A DNA stretch of 64,000 bases from Pyxidicoccus parkwaysis (GTDB lineage: Bacteria > Myxococcota > Myxococcia > Myxococcales > Myxococcaceae). A model generated the notes under the pieces. It had not been told where the DNA came from. It made no database searches and was given only the letters and a program-made list of their open reading frames with translations. The number at the start of each line of letters is the position of its first letter. Position 1 is the stretch's first letter. A program made the translations under genes and the position numbers. The stretch is from the NCBI RefSeq assembly GCF_017301735.1, contig NZ_CP071090.1, forward strand, positions 3,400,001 to 3,464,000, written 5' to 3'. This document shows, in pieces, positions 35,501-43,901 of this stretch.

Positions 35501-37871
35501 CGGCGCGATTCACGTTCTGCACGGCGACCTGCAGGTACGCCGCACGGTAGTTGCGCGTCGGGACGCCCGCGGGGCAGGGGTCCGCGAAGGGCGCGCCGGC
35601 CACCGGCGCACGGCCGTTGATGAGGAAGCGCGTGCTGGCGCCCGTGGCCGTGTAGGCCGGATAGGACTTCACCGCGTCGCCGTGGACGGTGACGGCCGCC
35701 GCCGAGTTGGGGAAGGTGCCCGCGTGGAAGGACATGGCCGCCTGCTCCATCGCGGTGCCGTTCTGCGGCAGCAGCTTGATGTTGAGCGCGGAGGGGTCCA
35801 CGTCGAAGCGGCCGCTGTTGCCGTACGTCACCGGGCCCACCGCGCGCGTCACGATGTGGCGCGGCAGGCCGCCGTCGTACTCGATGTCCAGCGGGGCCTG
35901 GGGCGCGCGGCGGCCGGGCATGCCCGCGACGTAGAAGGGGAAGCCGGGGAACGCGGGCCGCGTCACGTTGCCGGACGGCGTGCTGACCACGGTGGCCGCG
36001 TACGTGGGCATGGGCGGCATGCCGCGGCTGGGAATGGGGATGACGGCCGGGTTGGGCGTGCCGCCGGAAATCTCCGCGTCCGGGAGCATGCGGTCCTTGG
36101 TGCCGGCCTCGAACACGTCATGGACGCGCCAGAGGGCCCACATGCCCTGGGCGAAGTGCGGGTACAGGTGGCAGTGGTGGATGGAGTCGCCCGCGGTGAG
36201 GTTGCGGTTGCCGGAGCCGCCGAAGTTGATGTCGTAGGTGAAGGCGGACGCGGGGCCGATGGTCTGCGAGTCCAGGTAGTTGGAGTCGTTGACGCTGGGG
36301 GAGAACTTCCACTGGTGGGCGTGGAGGTGGAAGACGTGCGTCTCCGCGGGGCCCGCGTGGATGTTGCGGATGCGCACCGGGTCACCCAGGTAGCTGTGGT
36401 GCACATTGGACGGGTCATCCGGGTAGAGCGCCTGCACGGCCTTGCCGCTGGCGTCCTTCTCCACGTTCATCGCCGGGTCGCCGTTGGCCCACGACTCGAG
36501 GAAGAACTCCTCGTACTCGCAGGTGACACAGTCCTTGGTGGGGCCAATCTGCGCGCGGTTGGCGAGCAGCTCCGCGCCCAGGCCGGCCACGCCGTAGTTG
36601 ATGCCGAAGCCGTCACGCACGCTGTGGAAGGTGGGGTTCCACTCCAGCTCGTCGAAGGCCTGAACCGCCTTGATTTCGTCGTGGTAGATGGCGGTGAGCT
36701 CGCGGAAGTGCCCCTGGCTCTTCGAGGTGTCCGTTCCCATCACCGTGGAGCGGTAGCCAGTGATGATGGCTTCCAGGTCTCCGTGGCGGATGCGGTAGCT
36801 GGAGTCGAGGATGGCCAGGTGCGGCCGGCCGGTGGCATCCACCAGCTCGTAGTTGATGAGCGGGGTGCCGTCCGGGTTGTTGCCGGTGGTGACGGCCTTG
36901 AGCACCGCGTTGCTCACCTTGGAGCGGTACCACTTGCTGCCCGCGGGCTCGACGTTGACGGCGCCGAAGAGGCCCTGCACGGTGGAGCCGCCGTCGCCCT
37001 GGCCGCCGAACGAGGCGCCCATGCTGTAGAAGAAGAAGGTGCCCTCGTGGTCCGCGTACCACGTCTGGGCGATGGAATTGCCGGGCGCCACCAGGCTGCT
37101 GCCATTGAAGCCCACGTTGGCGCCGTCCGCGGCCATGGTGACGTACTGCAGGCCCTGGATGTGGAGCGACGCGTGGCGGGTGGCGGGTGAGTCGTTGCGG
37201 TGGTCGTCCTCGAACTCCACCTCCTCGCCCGGGAAGAACCACCGGCCGCCCACGGCCTTGTTGTTGAGCAGGGACTGCACCGGGTCATACGTGAGGTTCA
37301 ACACCCACGTGGGCAGCGCCTTCTGCAGGAAGCTGATGGTGGTGGAGCCGCCCGCCCGGCTGGGGCCGGGCTGGGACTGGCTGGGGCTGGGAATCGCCGA
37401 GCGCGTGGGGGCCAGCCAGTTGGTGAAGGTCACCTTGAGGCAGTCGCCCACGTTGGCGCGCAGCGCGAGCGGGCGGGGGCGCTTGCTCACCCTCAGGCGC
37501 GCGTTGCCCGGGCCAATGGGCTTGCTGGTGGAGATGGCCTCCACGTCCTCGCGCAGCGCGTACATCATGCCCGTGGGGTTGTACGAGCCGAGCCGGTTGT
37601 ACGTGTAGACCTGGTCCAGGGCCACCACGTCCGCGGTGAGCGTGCGCGCGCACGTCGGCGCGGCGAGCGCCTGGGGCGCGGCCTCCACCGTCTCGGGGTT
37701 GGGCGGGCTGATGGGTTGATACCCTGGTGGAACCGCTCCGCCAGCTCCGTCCGGCTGACAGGCGAGGGCCGATGTCAGCAGCGCCGCGAGCACGGAACGT
37801 CCGAGCGCGGGCGCACGTCTACGTCCGGACAGGGATTCCCTGTCCGTGTACCGATTCAAGATTGAAAACAC
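32589..37871 (-). CDS. Giant multi-domain multicopper oxidase lipoprotein (MnxG-like)
   Basis: 1760 aa. The signal peptide ends in a lipobox (LLTSALAC). Several cupredoxin units follow. The first part has ADHEGTFFF (about 273), HVFHLHAHQW (about 513, an HxxHxH motif) and HCHLYPHFAQGM (about 564), the classical type-1 and trinuclear copper signature. The middle has QHIHLVKFD (about 860), HDHFGPSSHQQHG (about 965) and EEQHSFSLHG (about 1147). The last part has SRQHAISLHGAEW (about 1674). Most bacterial multicopper oxidases have 450-650 aa; very large six-domain forms such as MnxG oxidise Mn(II). A similar role is inferred. The GTG start at 37871 has an AGGGGG site. First gene of an operon with the propeller, SCO and cytochrome genes. 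Confidence 0.88.
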   Translation of the reverse strand: MFSILNRYTDRESLSGRRRAPALGRSVLAALLTSALACQPDGAGGAVPPGYQPISPPNPETVEAAPQALAAPTCARTLTADVVALDQVYTYNRLGSYNPTGMMYALREDVEAISTSKPIGPGNARLRVSKRPRPLALRANVGDCLKVTFTNWLAPTRSAIPSPSQSQPGPSRAGGSTTISFLQKALPTWVLNLTYDPVQSLLNNKAVGGRWFFPGEEVEFEDDHRNDSPATRHASLHIQGLQYVTMAADGANVGFNGSSLVAPGNSIAQTWYADHEGTFFFYSMGASFGGQGDGGSTVQGLFGAVNVEPAGSKWYRSKVSNAVLKAVTTGNNPDGTPLINYELVDATGRPHLAILDSSYRIRHGDLEAIITGYRSTVMGTDTSKSQGHFRELTAIYHDEIKAVQAFDELEWNPTFHSVRDGFGINYGVAGLGAELLANRAQIGPTKDCVTCEYEEFFLESWANGDPAMNVEKDASGKAVQALYPDDPSNVHHSYLGDPVRIRNIHAGPAETHVFHLHAHQWKFSPSVNDSNYLDSQTIGPASAFTYDINFGGSGNRNLTAGDSIHHCHLYPHFAQGMWALWRVHDVFEAGTKDRMLPDAEISGGTPNPAVIPIPSRGMPPMPTYAATVVSTPSGNVTRPAFPGFPFYVAGMPGRRAPQAPLDIEYDGGLPRHIVTRAVGPVTYGNSGRFDVDPSALNIKLLPQNGTAMEQAAMSFHAGTFPNSAAAVTVHGDAVKSYPAYTATGASTRFLINGRAPVAGAPFADPCPAGVPTRNYRAAYLQVAVQNVNRAGWHDPQGRLMVLNEDVADTQDGKRAPEPFFFRAQSNDCINFYATNLIPAHLEPDDFQIYTPTDVIGQHIHLVKFDVTASDGAGNGWNYEDGTLSSDTVADRIHLANAAGGAFAADGNVSETGVRTTLTIPMGPHPRISRAPTTAQTTVQRWWADGLGTSASGKHHALETVFTHDHFGPSSHQQHGFYGALIVEEPGSKWVDPRTGAVMGSRVADGGPTSWRANIVTANPANSFREFALAFADYVPYYDECGKPVNPPNYTEEKLPIAVGFRPTPMPEAISAADPGAMTINFYNEPIPLRISERVSCSDRTQYTDWRGDMANVFRSDVHGDPYTPLLEGYAGDKVRIRLIQGAEEEQHSFSLHGNKWLKEMYDPNSGYYNAQAIGISEHFEFDLSDGLPQITGPYETADYMYMSASSGDLWNGMWGIMRTYKRKQVGLRSLSDVALLAADRRPKLQYNAKVSERVPYPPVVLEELPAEAGLVQMTEQDETVQKSYEVDDLGKELAPRTVEHLMADREAMLKIDPDIVLKYEEAGWFGIKPILTDSCPRGAKVRTYKVSAIDAKNWLPNQRLTYNDEYDIYDPDAIIFAQDAHLSDLKAGKRRPEPLILRARAGECVQVTLTNRLPSTELPKTPIWAHHSAITENFNVNQVRMSNQVSLHPQLVNYDVNTDDGATVGLNAVQTVRPGKTRVYRWFAGEFKSSPKGSPFPLGKVTGMEFGIVNLRNMADVINHGMHGAIGALIIEPATAAWATDSGTEAQARVTYTLPDGKQETFREFVNLFQDDLGLQTDNDRFWDYDLNSQRALRNTAGIDDSQDTGQKGFNYRTEPLWARLGVPPHTPPEDINNFDLRDILSSAVYGDPATPIFTANAGEPLRWRFGHPSGHSRQHAISLHGAEWRRNPWASGALSRAMGPNALSPVIATQGGASVMQSYNIIPEYGAGGAYAVPGDYLYRDHASFLWSGGGLWGVYRVK

Positions 37872-37900
37872 ACGTCCCCCTGGGGTGCGGGTGCCCGATG

Positions 37901-37922
37901 TTCCTGAGAGACGTCTCAGGAA
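37901..37922. promoter_or_regulatory. Palindrome 1 upstream of the multicopper oxidase operon
   Basis: TTCCTGAGA-GACG-TCTCAGGAA: a perfect 9-bp inverted repeat with a 4-nt centre, 29 bp before the GTG of the oxidase gene. It is probably an operator, since the sequence recurs nearby. Confidence 0.6.
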
Positions 37923-37933
37923 TCAGTTGCATG

Positions 37934-37955
37934 TTTCTGAGAGACTTCTCAGCAA
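37934..37955. promoter_or_regulatory. Palindrome 2 upstream of the multicopper oxidase operon
   Basis: TTTCTGAGA-GACT-TCTCAGCAA: the same CTGAGAGAC[GT]TCTCAG core as palindrome 1, with one mismatched pair in the arms. The two sites are exactly 33 bp apart, about three helical turns, so the same protein could bind both on one face of the DNA. Confidence 0.6.
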
Positions 37956-38257
37956 ACACAGACATGGTGTCGGTGTTTGGTTTTCCATTAGTGGCTGTAT
38001 TGCACGGAAGTAAACAGGCCCCCGTAAAGGTGCGGACTCTGGCCGTTCGTCCGTGGCTGCCACTCCTTGTCTGAGAGGATTCACAGGAAGAGAAGGCGCG
38101 CCATGGACGGGGGGGAGGTCGGGTAGGTCCCTGGAATCACAGGGAAACCAGACAGAGCAGCAACCGGCGGCTTCTGGTGTACCTGTAGTTCGCCGCTAAT
38201 TGCGTAGGAGTGGACGTTTGTGGGATTCAGAGGAATCTCGATTCGGAGTCCCCCGTC

Positions 38258-40435
38258 ATGCCTTGGTCCTTCCGGCAGCTCCTGGCGCCACTCTCGGCGC
38301 TGCTTCTCCTCATGTCCGCGTGCAGCGACGACCCGGAGTGTGGCAACGGCGTCGTCGAGTCCGGCGAGCAGTGCGACGATGGCAACACCGCCGACGGTGA
38401 TTCCTGCCCGGCCAACTGCCAGTCCGCGCCGGTGACGGATGGCGGCAGCGCGGTCTGCGGCAACGGCCACGTGGAAGGCACCGAGCGCTGTGACGACGGC
38501 AACCGCACGCCGGGCGACGGCTGCGAGAACGACTGCACCTTCACGCCCGAGACGGAGCGGGACTCCGGTGTGACGACGGACGCGGGCTCCGACGCGGGCG
38601 TGGGGACCGATGCGGGCACCACGACGGACGCGGGCTCGGAGACCGACGCCGGCTCCGTGACGGACGCGGGCTCGGAGACGGATGCGGGTTCGAGCACTGA
38701 CGCTGGCTCCGTGACGGATGCGGGCACGGGCACGGGTGAGACGGACGCGGGCTCCGTGACGGACGCGGGCACGGGCGAGCCGGACGCGGGTTCGACCACC
38801 GACGCGGGTTCGGGCAACACTGACGCGGGTTCGAGCACCGACGCGGGTTCGGGCACCACGGATGGTGGCTCAGGCGAGCCGGACGCGGGCCCGGGTGACA
38901 CGGACGCGGGCTCGAGCACGGATGCCGGTACCGACGCGGGCACTGACGTCGACGCCGGTCCTGGCGACACGGACGCGGGCTCGAACACGGATGCCGGTAC
39001 CGACGCGGGCTCTGACATCGACGCCGGTCCTGGAGACACGGACGCGGGTTCGAGCACGGATGCTGGCACCGACGCGGGCTCTGACATCGACGCCGGCCCT
39101 GGCGACACGGATGGCGGCACCGATGCTGGCACTGACACGGATGCGGGCACCGGCACCACCGACGCCGGCACCGACGCTGGCACCGGTACCACCGACGCCG
39201 GCACGGATGCGGGCACGAGCATCGACGCGGGCACGACGCAGGTGGCCCTGGCCGACTTCGGCCCCACGGGCAACTTCGCTCGCTCGGGCTTCAGCGGCCC
39301 GACGTTCCCGGATGCGCTGCGCGTGACGCTGAAGGAGGCCGCGCCGACGGACGTGTGGGTGGAGATTGCGTCCTCCAGCCGCGCCGTCACCGTCGAGGGC
39401 GGCAACCTCGTGCGCGTCCCGGCCGGCGCCACGTCCGCTGTCGTCATCGTGTCGGCGGACCTGGCCGCGGATCCGGGTGTGACCAAGGCGGTGCTGACGG
39501 TGACGAATGGCACCGACTCGCTCCAGGCCACGGTGCGCGTCCTCGCGGTGAACCAGCCGGCGTCCCTGTCGCTGCTGACGCCCGAGGCGGCGGTGGTGGC
39601 GGGTGGCGCGAAGCACACCTTCACCGTGTCGCTCGACGTGCCCCCGGCCGTGGACACCGACGTGCTGCTCTCGGTGCAGCCCGCGACGCTGGGCTCCGTG
39701 CCCACGCGGGTGACGGTGGCGGCCAACACGCTGTCCGCCAAGTTCGACTTCACGGCGGCGGACTCGGCGGGCCAGGGCCAGGTGGTGGCGACGCTCGGCT
39801 CGCAGTCGGCCGCGTCGACCGTGCAGGTGACGGGCTCCGGTGCCAACCACGTCGTCATCAGCGAGCTCGCCGCGCGCGGCCCGGGTACCGGCACCGCCGC
39901 TGACAACGACGAGTTCGTCGAGCTCTACAACCCCACCGCGAGCACCGTGGACATCTCCGGCTGGAAGATCCAGTACCGGTCCGCGTCCGGGGCCGCGTAC
40001 AACACCGGCTTCGCGCTGCCCGCCGGCTCGAGCATCGCGCCGAGGGGCTACTTCCTGGTGGGCAGCGGGAGCTACGCGCCGGCCGGCGGAGCCGCGAAGG
40101 ACGCGAACTGGGGCACCACGCTCACCCTGGGCGCCGGCGGCGGCCACATCCGCATCGGGACCTCGACGCTGGGCACCACCGTCGACGACCCGGCGACGGT
40201 GGACAAGCTGGGCTACGGCACCGCGATTGGTGCGGAGGGCTCCGCCATCACGACCACTCCGGCCACCACGGGCAGCTACGAGCGCAAGGCCAACGCCAAT
40301 TCCACCGCGGCCTCCATGGAGACGGGCTCGGACGCGCTGAAGGGCAACGGGCAGGACACGGACAACAACGCCGCGGACTTCGTCCTGCGGACGACGCGCC
40401 AGCCGCAGAACAAGGCGAGCGCCAAGGAGCCGTAG
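38258..40435 (+). CDS. Lipoprotein with myxococcal Cys-rich repeats, DAG-repeat stalk and lamin-tail domain
   Basis: 725 aa. Lipobox LLLMSAC (Cys22). Two cysteine modules follow: [16 protein letters not shown] and [16 protein letters not shown], the myxococcal repeat found in surface proteins. Then comes about 220 residues of near-pure T-D-A-G-S repeats, probably a flexible acidic stalk. After a strand-rich region, residues about 525-650 match a lamin-tail domain ([15 protein letters not shown], then [20 protein letters not shown]). The design suggests an outer-membrane surface protein displayed on a stalk, with the acidic repeats perhaps binding Ca2+. The ATG at 38258 has GGAG 9 nt upstream. 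It diverges from the multicopper oxidase operon and may share its regulation. Confidence 0.88.
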   Translation: MPWSFRQLLAPLSALLLLMSACSDDPECGNGVVESGEQCDDGNTADGDSCPANCQSAPVTDGGSAVCGNGHVEGTERCDDGNRTPGDGCENDCTFTPETERDSGVTTDAGSDAGVGTDAGTTTDAGSETDAGSVTDAGSETDAGSSTDAGSVTDAGTGTGETDAGSVTDAGTGEPDAGSTTDAGSGNTDAGSSTDAGSGTTDGGSGEPDAGPGDTDAGSSTDAGTDAGTDVDAGPGDTDAGSNTDAGTDAGSDIDAGPGDTDAGSSTDAGTDAGSDIDAGPGDTDGGTDAGTDTDAGTGTTDAGTDAGTGTTDAGTDAGTSIDAGTTQVALADFGPTGNFARSGFSGPTFPDALRVTLKEAAPTDVWVEIASSSRAVTVEGGNLVRVPAGATSAVVIVSADLAADPGVTKAVLTVTNGTDSLQATVRVLAVNQPASLSLLTPEAAVVAGGAKHTFTVSLDVPPAVDTDVLLSVQPATLGSVPTRVTVAANTLSAKFDFTAADSAGQGQVVATLGSQSAASTVQVTGSGANHVVISELAARGPGTGTAADNDEFVELYNPTASTVDISGWKIQYRSASGAAYNTGFALPAGSSIAPRGYFLVGSGSYAPAGGAAKDANWGTTLTLGAGGGHIRIGTSTLGTTVDDPATVDKLGYGTAIGAEGSAITTTPATTGSYERKANANSTAASMETGSDALKGNGQDTDNNAADFVLRTTRQPQNKASAKEP
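38575..39240 (+). repeat. Coding minisatellite (GACGCGGGCTC-like units)
   Basis: About 660 bp of imperfect short tandem units of the type GACGCGGGCTC/GGTACCGACGCG encode Asp-Ala-Gly-Ser/Thr runs. Several longer blocks, such as GGCGACACGGACGCGGGCTC with its flanks, are repeated almost intact. Arrays like this are prone to slippage and length variation between strains. Confidence 0.85.
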
Positions 40436-40452
40436 TCGCAGGCATGCCCCCA

Positions 40453-40480
40453 CCCCCACCGGCAGTGCACGCGGTGGGGG
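40453..40480 (+). terminator. Hairpin after the lamin-tail lipoprotein gene
   Basis: Perfect 9-bp stem CCCCCACCG and CGGTGGGGG with a 10-nt loop, 17 bp beyond the stop codon. There is no T-run (the sequence continues CTGGAAATACC), so it may be a weak terminator or transcript-stabilising hairpin. Confidence 0.5.
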
Positions 40481-40516
40481 CTGGAAATACCGCGCCGGGC
40501 GCGCCATAAGCCTCCC

Positions 40517-41299
40517 GTGCGAGTCGTTTCCTGGAACGTCAACGGGCTGCGTTCGGTTCACCGCAAGGGCTTCCTGCCATGGCTGGCGGGGGCCCGGGCG
40601 CAGGTGGTGGCGGTGCAGGAGGTGCGTGCCCGCGAGGACCAGCTCCCCGAGGAGGTGCGCGCTCCGAAGCGGTGGAGCACGCACTTCGTCTCCGCGGACC
40701 GCCCCGGCTACAGCGGGGTGGGGCTGTTCAGCCGCCTGGAGCCGGATGACGTGGTGACGCGGCTGGGCGTCCCCGAGGTGGACGTGGAGGGGCGGCTGCA
40801 GATTGCCCGCTTCGGCAAGCTCACCGTCGTGAATGGCTACTTCCCCAACGGCAATGGGAAGGACCGCGACCTCAGCCGCATCCCCTACAAGCTGGACTTC
40901 TACCGCCGCCTCTTCGAGCGGCTGGAGAAGCCGCTGCGCGACGGCGGGCGGGTGCTGGTGGTGGGCGACTTCAACACCGCGCACCAGGACATCGACCTGG
41001 CGCGGCCCCGGGAGAACCGCGAGACGAGCGGCTTCCGTCCCGAGGAGCGCGAGGAGTTCGACCGGTGGATTCGCGCCGGCTGGGTGGACTCGTTCCGCCA
41101 CTTCCACAAGGTGGGCGGGCACTACTCGTGGTGGAGTCAGCGCGTGGGCGTGCGGGAGAAGAACATCGGCTGGAGGATTGACTACGTCCTGGCCACGCCG
41201 GCGGCCATGGCGTACGTGCGCAAGGCGGCAATCCACCCGGACGTGACGGGCTCGGACCACTGCCCGGTGAGTGTGGACCTGGACCCGGCGGTCCGCTGA
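40517..41299 (+). CDS. xthA: Exodeoxyribonuclease III (XthA/ExoA)
   Basis: 260 aa, the usual length for this apurinic/apyrimidinic endonuclease and 3'-5' exonuclease in base-excision repair. Metal and catalytic residues are visible: N7 (SWNVNGLR), E35 (VAVQEVR), YFPNGN, GDFNTAHQDID, NIGWRIDYVL and the terminal GSDHCPVSVDL. Soluble, no signal. It starts at GTG; no strong ribosome site is seen, but the first residues RVVSWNVNGLRS fit the family's N-terminus exactly. The PlsC-like gene follows after 18 bp and is probably co-transcribed. Confidence 0.96.
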   Translation: MRVVSWNVNGLRSVHRKGFLPWLAGARAQVVAVQEVRAREDQLPEEVRAPKRWSTHFVSADRPGYSGVGLFSRLEPDDVVTRLGVPEVDVEGRLQIARFGKLTVVNGYFPNGNGKDRDLSRIPYKLDFYRRLFERLEKPLRDGGRVLVVGDFNTAHQDIDLARPRENRETSGFRPEEREEFDRWIRAGWVDSFRHFHKVGGHYSWWSQRVGVREKNIGWRIDYVLATPAAMAYVRKAAIHPDVTGSDHCPVSVDLDPAVR

Positions 41300-41317
41300 C
41301 GTTTGCTCGAGGCTCTC

Positions 41318-42097
41318 ATGAACGGACTGCTCTCCATCTGGACGTGGATCGAGATTGGCCTGGTGGCGCTGACAGGCTTCTTCGTCCAGCTCGCGCTGGC
41401 GATTGTCACGTGGCCCTTCGACCGGCTGCGCTACGTCACCGGGCGCTGCTTCCGGCTCGTCGGCGTCACCGCGGCGAAGCTGACGCCCTTCTGGCGCTTC
41501 GGCGTCCACGGCCGGGTGCCGGAGCGGGTGACGGGGAACGTGGTGTGCGTGAGCAACCACGAGTCCAACGCGGACCCGTTCCTCATCTCGCACCTGCCGT
41601 GGGAGATGAAGTGGCTGGGCAAGGCCAGCCTCTTCAAGATTCCGGTGGTCGGCTGGATGATGTGGATGGCGGGCGACATCCCGGTGCACCGGGGAGACCG
41701 CGACTCCGCGACGGGCGCCATGGCCCGCTGCAAGGAGTGGCTGCGGAAGGGGATGCCGGTGATGATCTTCCCCGAGGGCACGCGCTCGAAGACGGACGAG
41801 CTGCTGCCCTTCAAGGACGGCGCCTTCCGGCTGGCCATTGAAGCGCAGGCGGACCTGCTGCCGCTCGCGGTGAGCGGGACGCGCAAGGCGCTGCCGAAGC
41901 ACTCGTGGCGCTTCGCCACGTCGCGCGGGCTGGTGACGGTGGGCACGCGCATCTCCACGAAGGGCATGACGCTGGCGGACGTGGAGAAGCTGAAGGAGAT
42001 GGCGCGCGAGCAGATTCTCGCGCTGCGCGCCGGGCTGATGCCGCTGACGGGCGGAGGCGCCCAGGCTTCCGGCCCGGACGCCGCGAGCGCCGCGTAG
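41318..42097 (+). CDS. 1-acyl-sn-glycerol-3-phosphate acyltransferase (PlsC family)
   Basis: 259 aa. A transmembrane anchor lies at residues 8-30 (WTWIEIGLVALTGFFVQLAL). Motif I is NHESNAD with H81 and D86 (HX4D). Motif III is FPEGTRS, and motif II/IV region DIPVHRGDRDS and LLPLAVSGT also fits. It transfers an acyl chain to lysophosphatidic acid or a related lysolipid in the inner membrane. The ATG at 41318 has GAGG upstream; a TTG at 41303 would add five residues. Next to xthA with an 18-bp gap, but no functional link between the two is known. Confidence 0.92.
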   Translation: MNGLLSIWTWIEIGLVALTGFFVQLALAIVTWPFDRLRYVTGRCFRLVGVTAAKLTPFWRFGVHGRVPERVTGNVVCVSNHESNADPFLISHLPWEMKWLGKASLFKIPVVGWMMWMAGDIPVHRGDRDSATGAMARCKEWLRKGMPVMIFPEGTRSKTDELLPFKDGAFRLAIEAQADLLPLAVSGTRKALPKHSWRFATSRGLVTVGTRISTKGMTLADVEKLKEMAREQILALRAGLMPLTGGGAQASGPDAASAA

Positions 42098-42120
42098 TCA
42101 GCGGGGACGGGCAGGGCGCC

Positions 42121-42648
42121 TCAGACGTCCTTGTCCTCGTCGTCGAGGATGTGGCAGCGCATGTCGTCGTCGAGCGCCTTCTCGATGATGCCGCGCACCA
42201 TGTCCTTGCCGCCAATCATGAAGGACAGGCTGACCTTGTCGCCGGAGACGTCGCCGTCCTTGTCCAGCTTGAGCTGGCCGCCCAGGGCCACGGCATCCCC
42301 GTCGACGTGGGCGCCGTCCTTGATGCGCACCTCGCCGCCCAGGGAAATCGCGTCGCCCGTCACGTGCGCGCCGGCCTCGACGATGACGCGGCCGCGGATG
42401 GCGACGGCGTCCTCCACCACGGCGCCCTTGCGGATGATGACGTTGCCCTCCACGGCGACGGCGTCCTTCACCTTGTCACCCGCCTCGATGACCAGGTCCG
42501 TGCCCTGCACGGCGCGGCTTCCGTCCTTGGAGTTGGTGGCGCACACCACCTTGTAGTCGCGGGGCTTCTTCGCGGGGGCGTCCTCCGCGAACGCCGGGCC
42601 AGCGAAGGTGAGGGCGAGGGCCAGGGCGGGGATGGGCGACAGGTGCAT
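42121..42648 (-). CDS. Exported bactofilin-like (polymer-forming) beta-helix protein
   Basis: 175 aa with a signal peptide (MHLSPIPALALALTFAGPAFA). Residues about 50-130 form five or six beta-helix turns of the type VKDAVAVEGNVIIRKGAVVE or GDAISLGGEVRIKDG, alternating D-A-[VI] and G-[NDE] units as in bactofilins and polymer-forming cytoskeletal proteins. The C-terminus is acidic and contains MVRGIIEKALDDDMRCHI. Bactofilins are cytoplasmic scaffolds; here the beta-helix is predicted to be periplasmic. The ATG at 42648 has GGAG 6 nt upstream. Divergent from the multi-TM gene. Its repeats resemble those in the protein at 52591. Confidence 0.85.
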   Translation of the reverse strand: MHLSPIPALALALTFAGPAFAEDAPAKKPRDYKVVCATNSKDGSRAVQGTDLVIEAGDKVKDAVAVEGNVIIRKGAVVEDAVAIRGRVIVEAGAHVTGDAISLGGEVRIKDGAHVDGDAVALGGQLKLDKDGDVSGDKVSLSFMIGGKDMVRGIIEKALDDDMRCHILDDEDKDV

Positions 42649-42809
42649 GGTCGGCTCCGGAGTGGCGGGGACGCCCTTCCTACGCACGCGTCTCCACCCC
42701 ATTGCATGCGGCTCGTGGACCACCGCGACGCCCCGGCCCGAGCGGCATAGAATGGGGCCGGGCGCGCGCCTTGCACCTGCCGCGCCCTGGTTCCACCCCG
42801 GAGGCACCC

Positions 42810-43874
42810 CTGGCATCCCCGCGGACGCAGCACGATGACTCTCACGACCTGACCATCTGGGTGTACGCCTTCGGGTACTTCGCGGCCTATGCGCCGTACA
42901 GCGCGCTGACCAAGGCCCTGTCTGGCGGCTCGCTGCCGGGCATGACGCACGGCATCTCCGGCTTCACGCTGCTGCCGGTGAGCGCCACCGCCTCGCTGGT
43001 GGGCATGTTCATCTTCCTCACCCTCAAGCGGTGGTGGCGCTACGCGGGGCACCGCGAGGTGCTCGGCCTCCGGGTGCCCGCCCCGGGGCGGTGGACGCTG
43101 ATGTCCGGGCTGTGCTCGGCGGCCATCATCGGCACCACCACGCTGGCGTACACACTGCCGGGCGCGTCCATCGTCTTCATGATGCTGCTGATGCGGGGTG
43201 GGGTGCTCGTCCTCGCGCCGCTGGTGGACGTCCTCAGCGGGCGGCGCGTGCGCTGGCCCTCGTGGGTGGCGCTGGGCCTGAGCCTGGGCGCGGTGGTGGT
43301 CGCCACCGGCACGGAAATGAGCGGCACCCTCACGACGCTGGCCCTGGCGGACGTGGGCATCTACCTCACGGGCTACTTCTTCCGGCTGCGCGCCATGAGC
43401 CACCTGGCCAAGTCCGGTGACCCGGCGGTGTCCATCCGCTACTTCGTGGAGGAGCAGATGGTGGCCACGCCCGCGCTGGTGGGCACGCTGGCGCTGCTGG
43501 CGCTCATCGGCGGCGACGGCATCCTCGGCGACGTGCGCGCCGGCTTCACCGGCTGCCTCGCGCGGGGCCACCTGCTGGAGGAGGTGCTGGTGGGGGTGCT
43601 GTCGCAGGGCACGGGCATCTTCGGCGGCCTCATCCTCCTCGACGCGCGGGAGAACTCCTTCACCGTGCCCGTCAATCGCGCCTCCAGCGTGCTGGCCGGC
43701 GTGGTGGCCTCGTGGGGACTCTCCGTCTGGATGGGCCTGCCCGGCGTGGGCGCGAGCGAGCTGACCGGAGCAGCGCTCGTCATCGCCGCCATGACGGTGC
43801 TGGCCGTGCCCACGCTGCGCGCCGCGCGCGCCCGGGCCGCACGCGAGGCCCAGGCGCAGCTCCATCCCCGGTGA
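42810..43874 (+). CDS. Multi-pass membrane protein of DMT/EamA-like type, CTG start
   Basis: 354 aa, about ten hydrophobic segments in the pattern of drug/metabolite transporters (e.g. TLALADVGIYLTGYFF, LVGTLALLALIGG), but no specific family motif. The start is unusual: GGAGG lies at 42800-42804 and, 5 nt later, an in-frame CTG. No in-frame ATG is available, and the only upstream in-frame start (TTG 42702) would add 36 residues that look non-coding. I therefore prefer CTG. A GTG at IWVYAFG is a fallback. Possible transport substrates cannot be named. Confidence 0.75.
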   Translation: MASPRTQHDDSHDLTIWVYAFGYFAAYAPYSALTKALSGGSLPGMTHGISGFTLLPVSATASLVGMFIFLTLKRWWRYAGHREVLGLRVPAPGRWTLMSGLCSAAIIGTTTLAYTLPGASIVFMMLLMRGGVLVLAPLVDVLSGRRVRWPSWVALGLSLGAVVVATGTEMSGTLTTLALADVGIYLTGYFFRLRAMSHLAKSGDPAVSIRYFVEEQMVATPALVGTLALLALIGGDGILGDVRAGFTGCLARGHLLEEVLVGVLSQGTGIFGGLILLDARENSFTVPVNRASSVLAGVVASWGLSVWMGLPGVGASELTGAALVIAAMTVLAVPTLRAARARAAREAQAQLHPR

Positions 43875-43901
43875 CGGCGTGCACTGCTTGCGCGGGGGCC
43901 G

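Larger units (their letters stand above)
37872..38257. other. 386-bp divergent promoter region
   Basis: No convincing coding frame. It separates the multicopper oxidase operon (minus) from the lamin-tail lipoprotein (plus). It holds two tandem palindromes (37901-37955) and an AT-rich stretch around 37950-38060, unusual for this genome. Confidence 0.5.

Noticed and set aside
32223..37190. Very long plus-strand open frame opposite the multicopper oxidase
   Set aside because: Antisense to copper-site motifs on the minus strand; composition is typical of a shadow frame.
38870..41902. Minus-strand frame across the DAG repeat, xthA and plsC-like genes
   Set aside because: It crosses several real genes on the other strand and is built from repeats read backwards.
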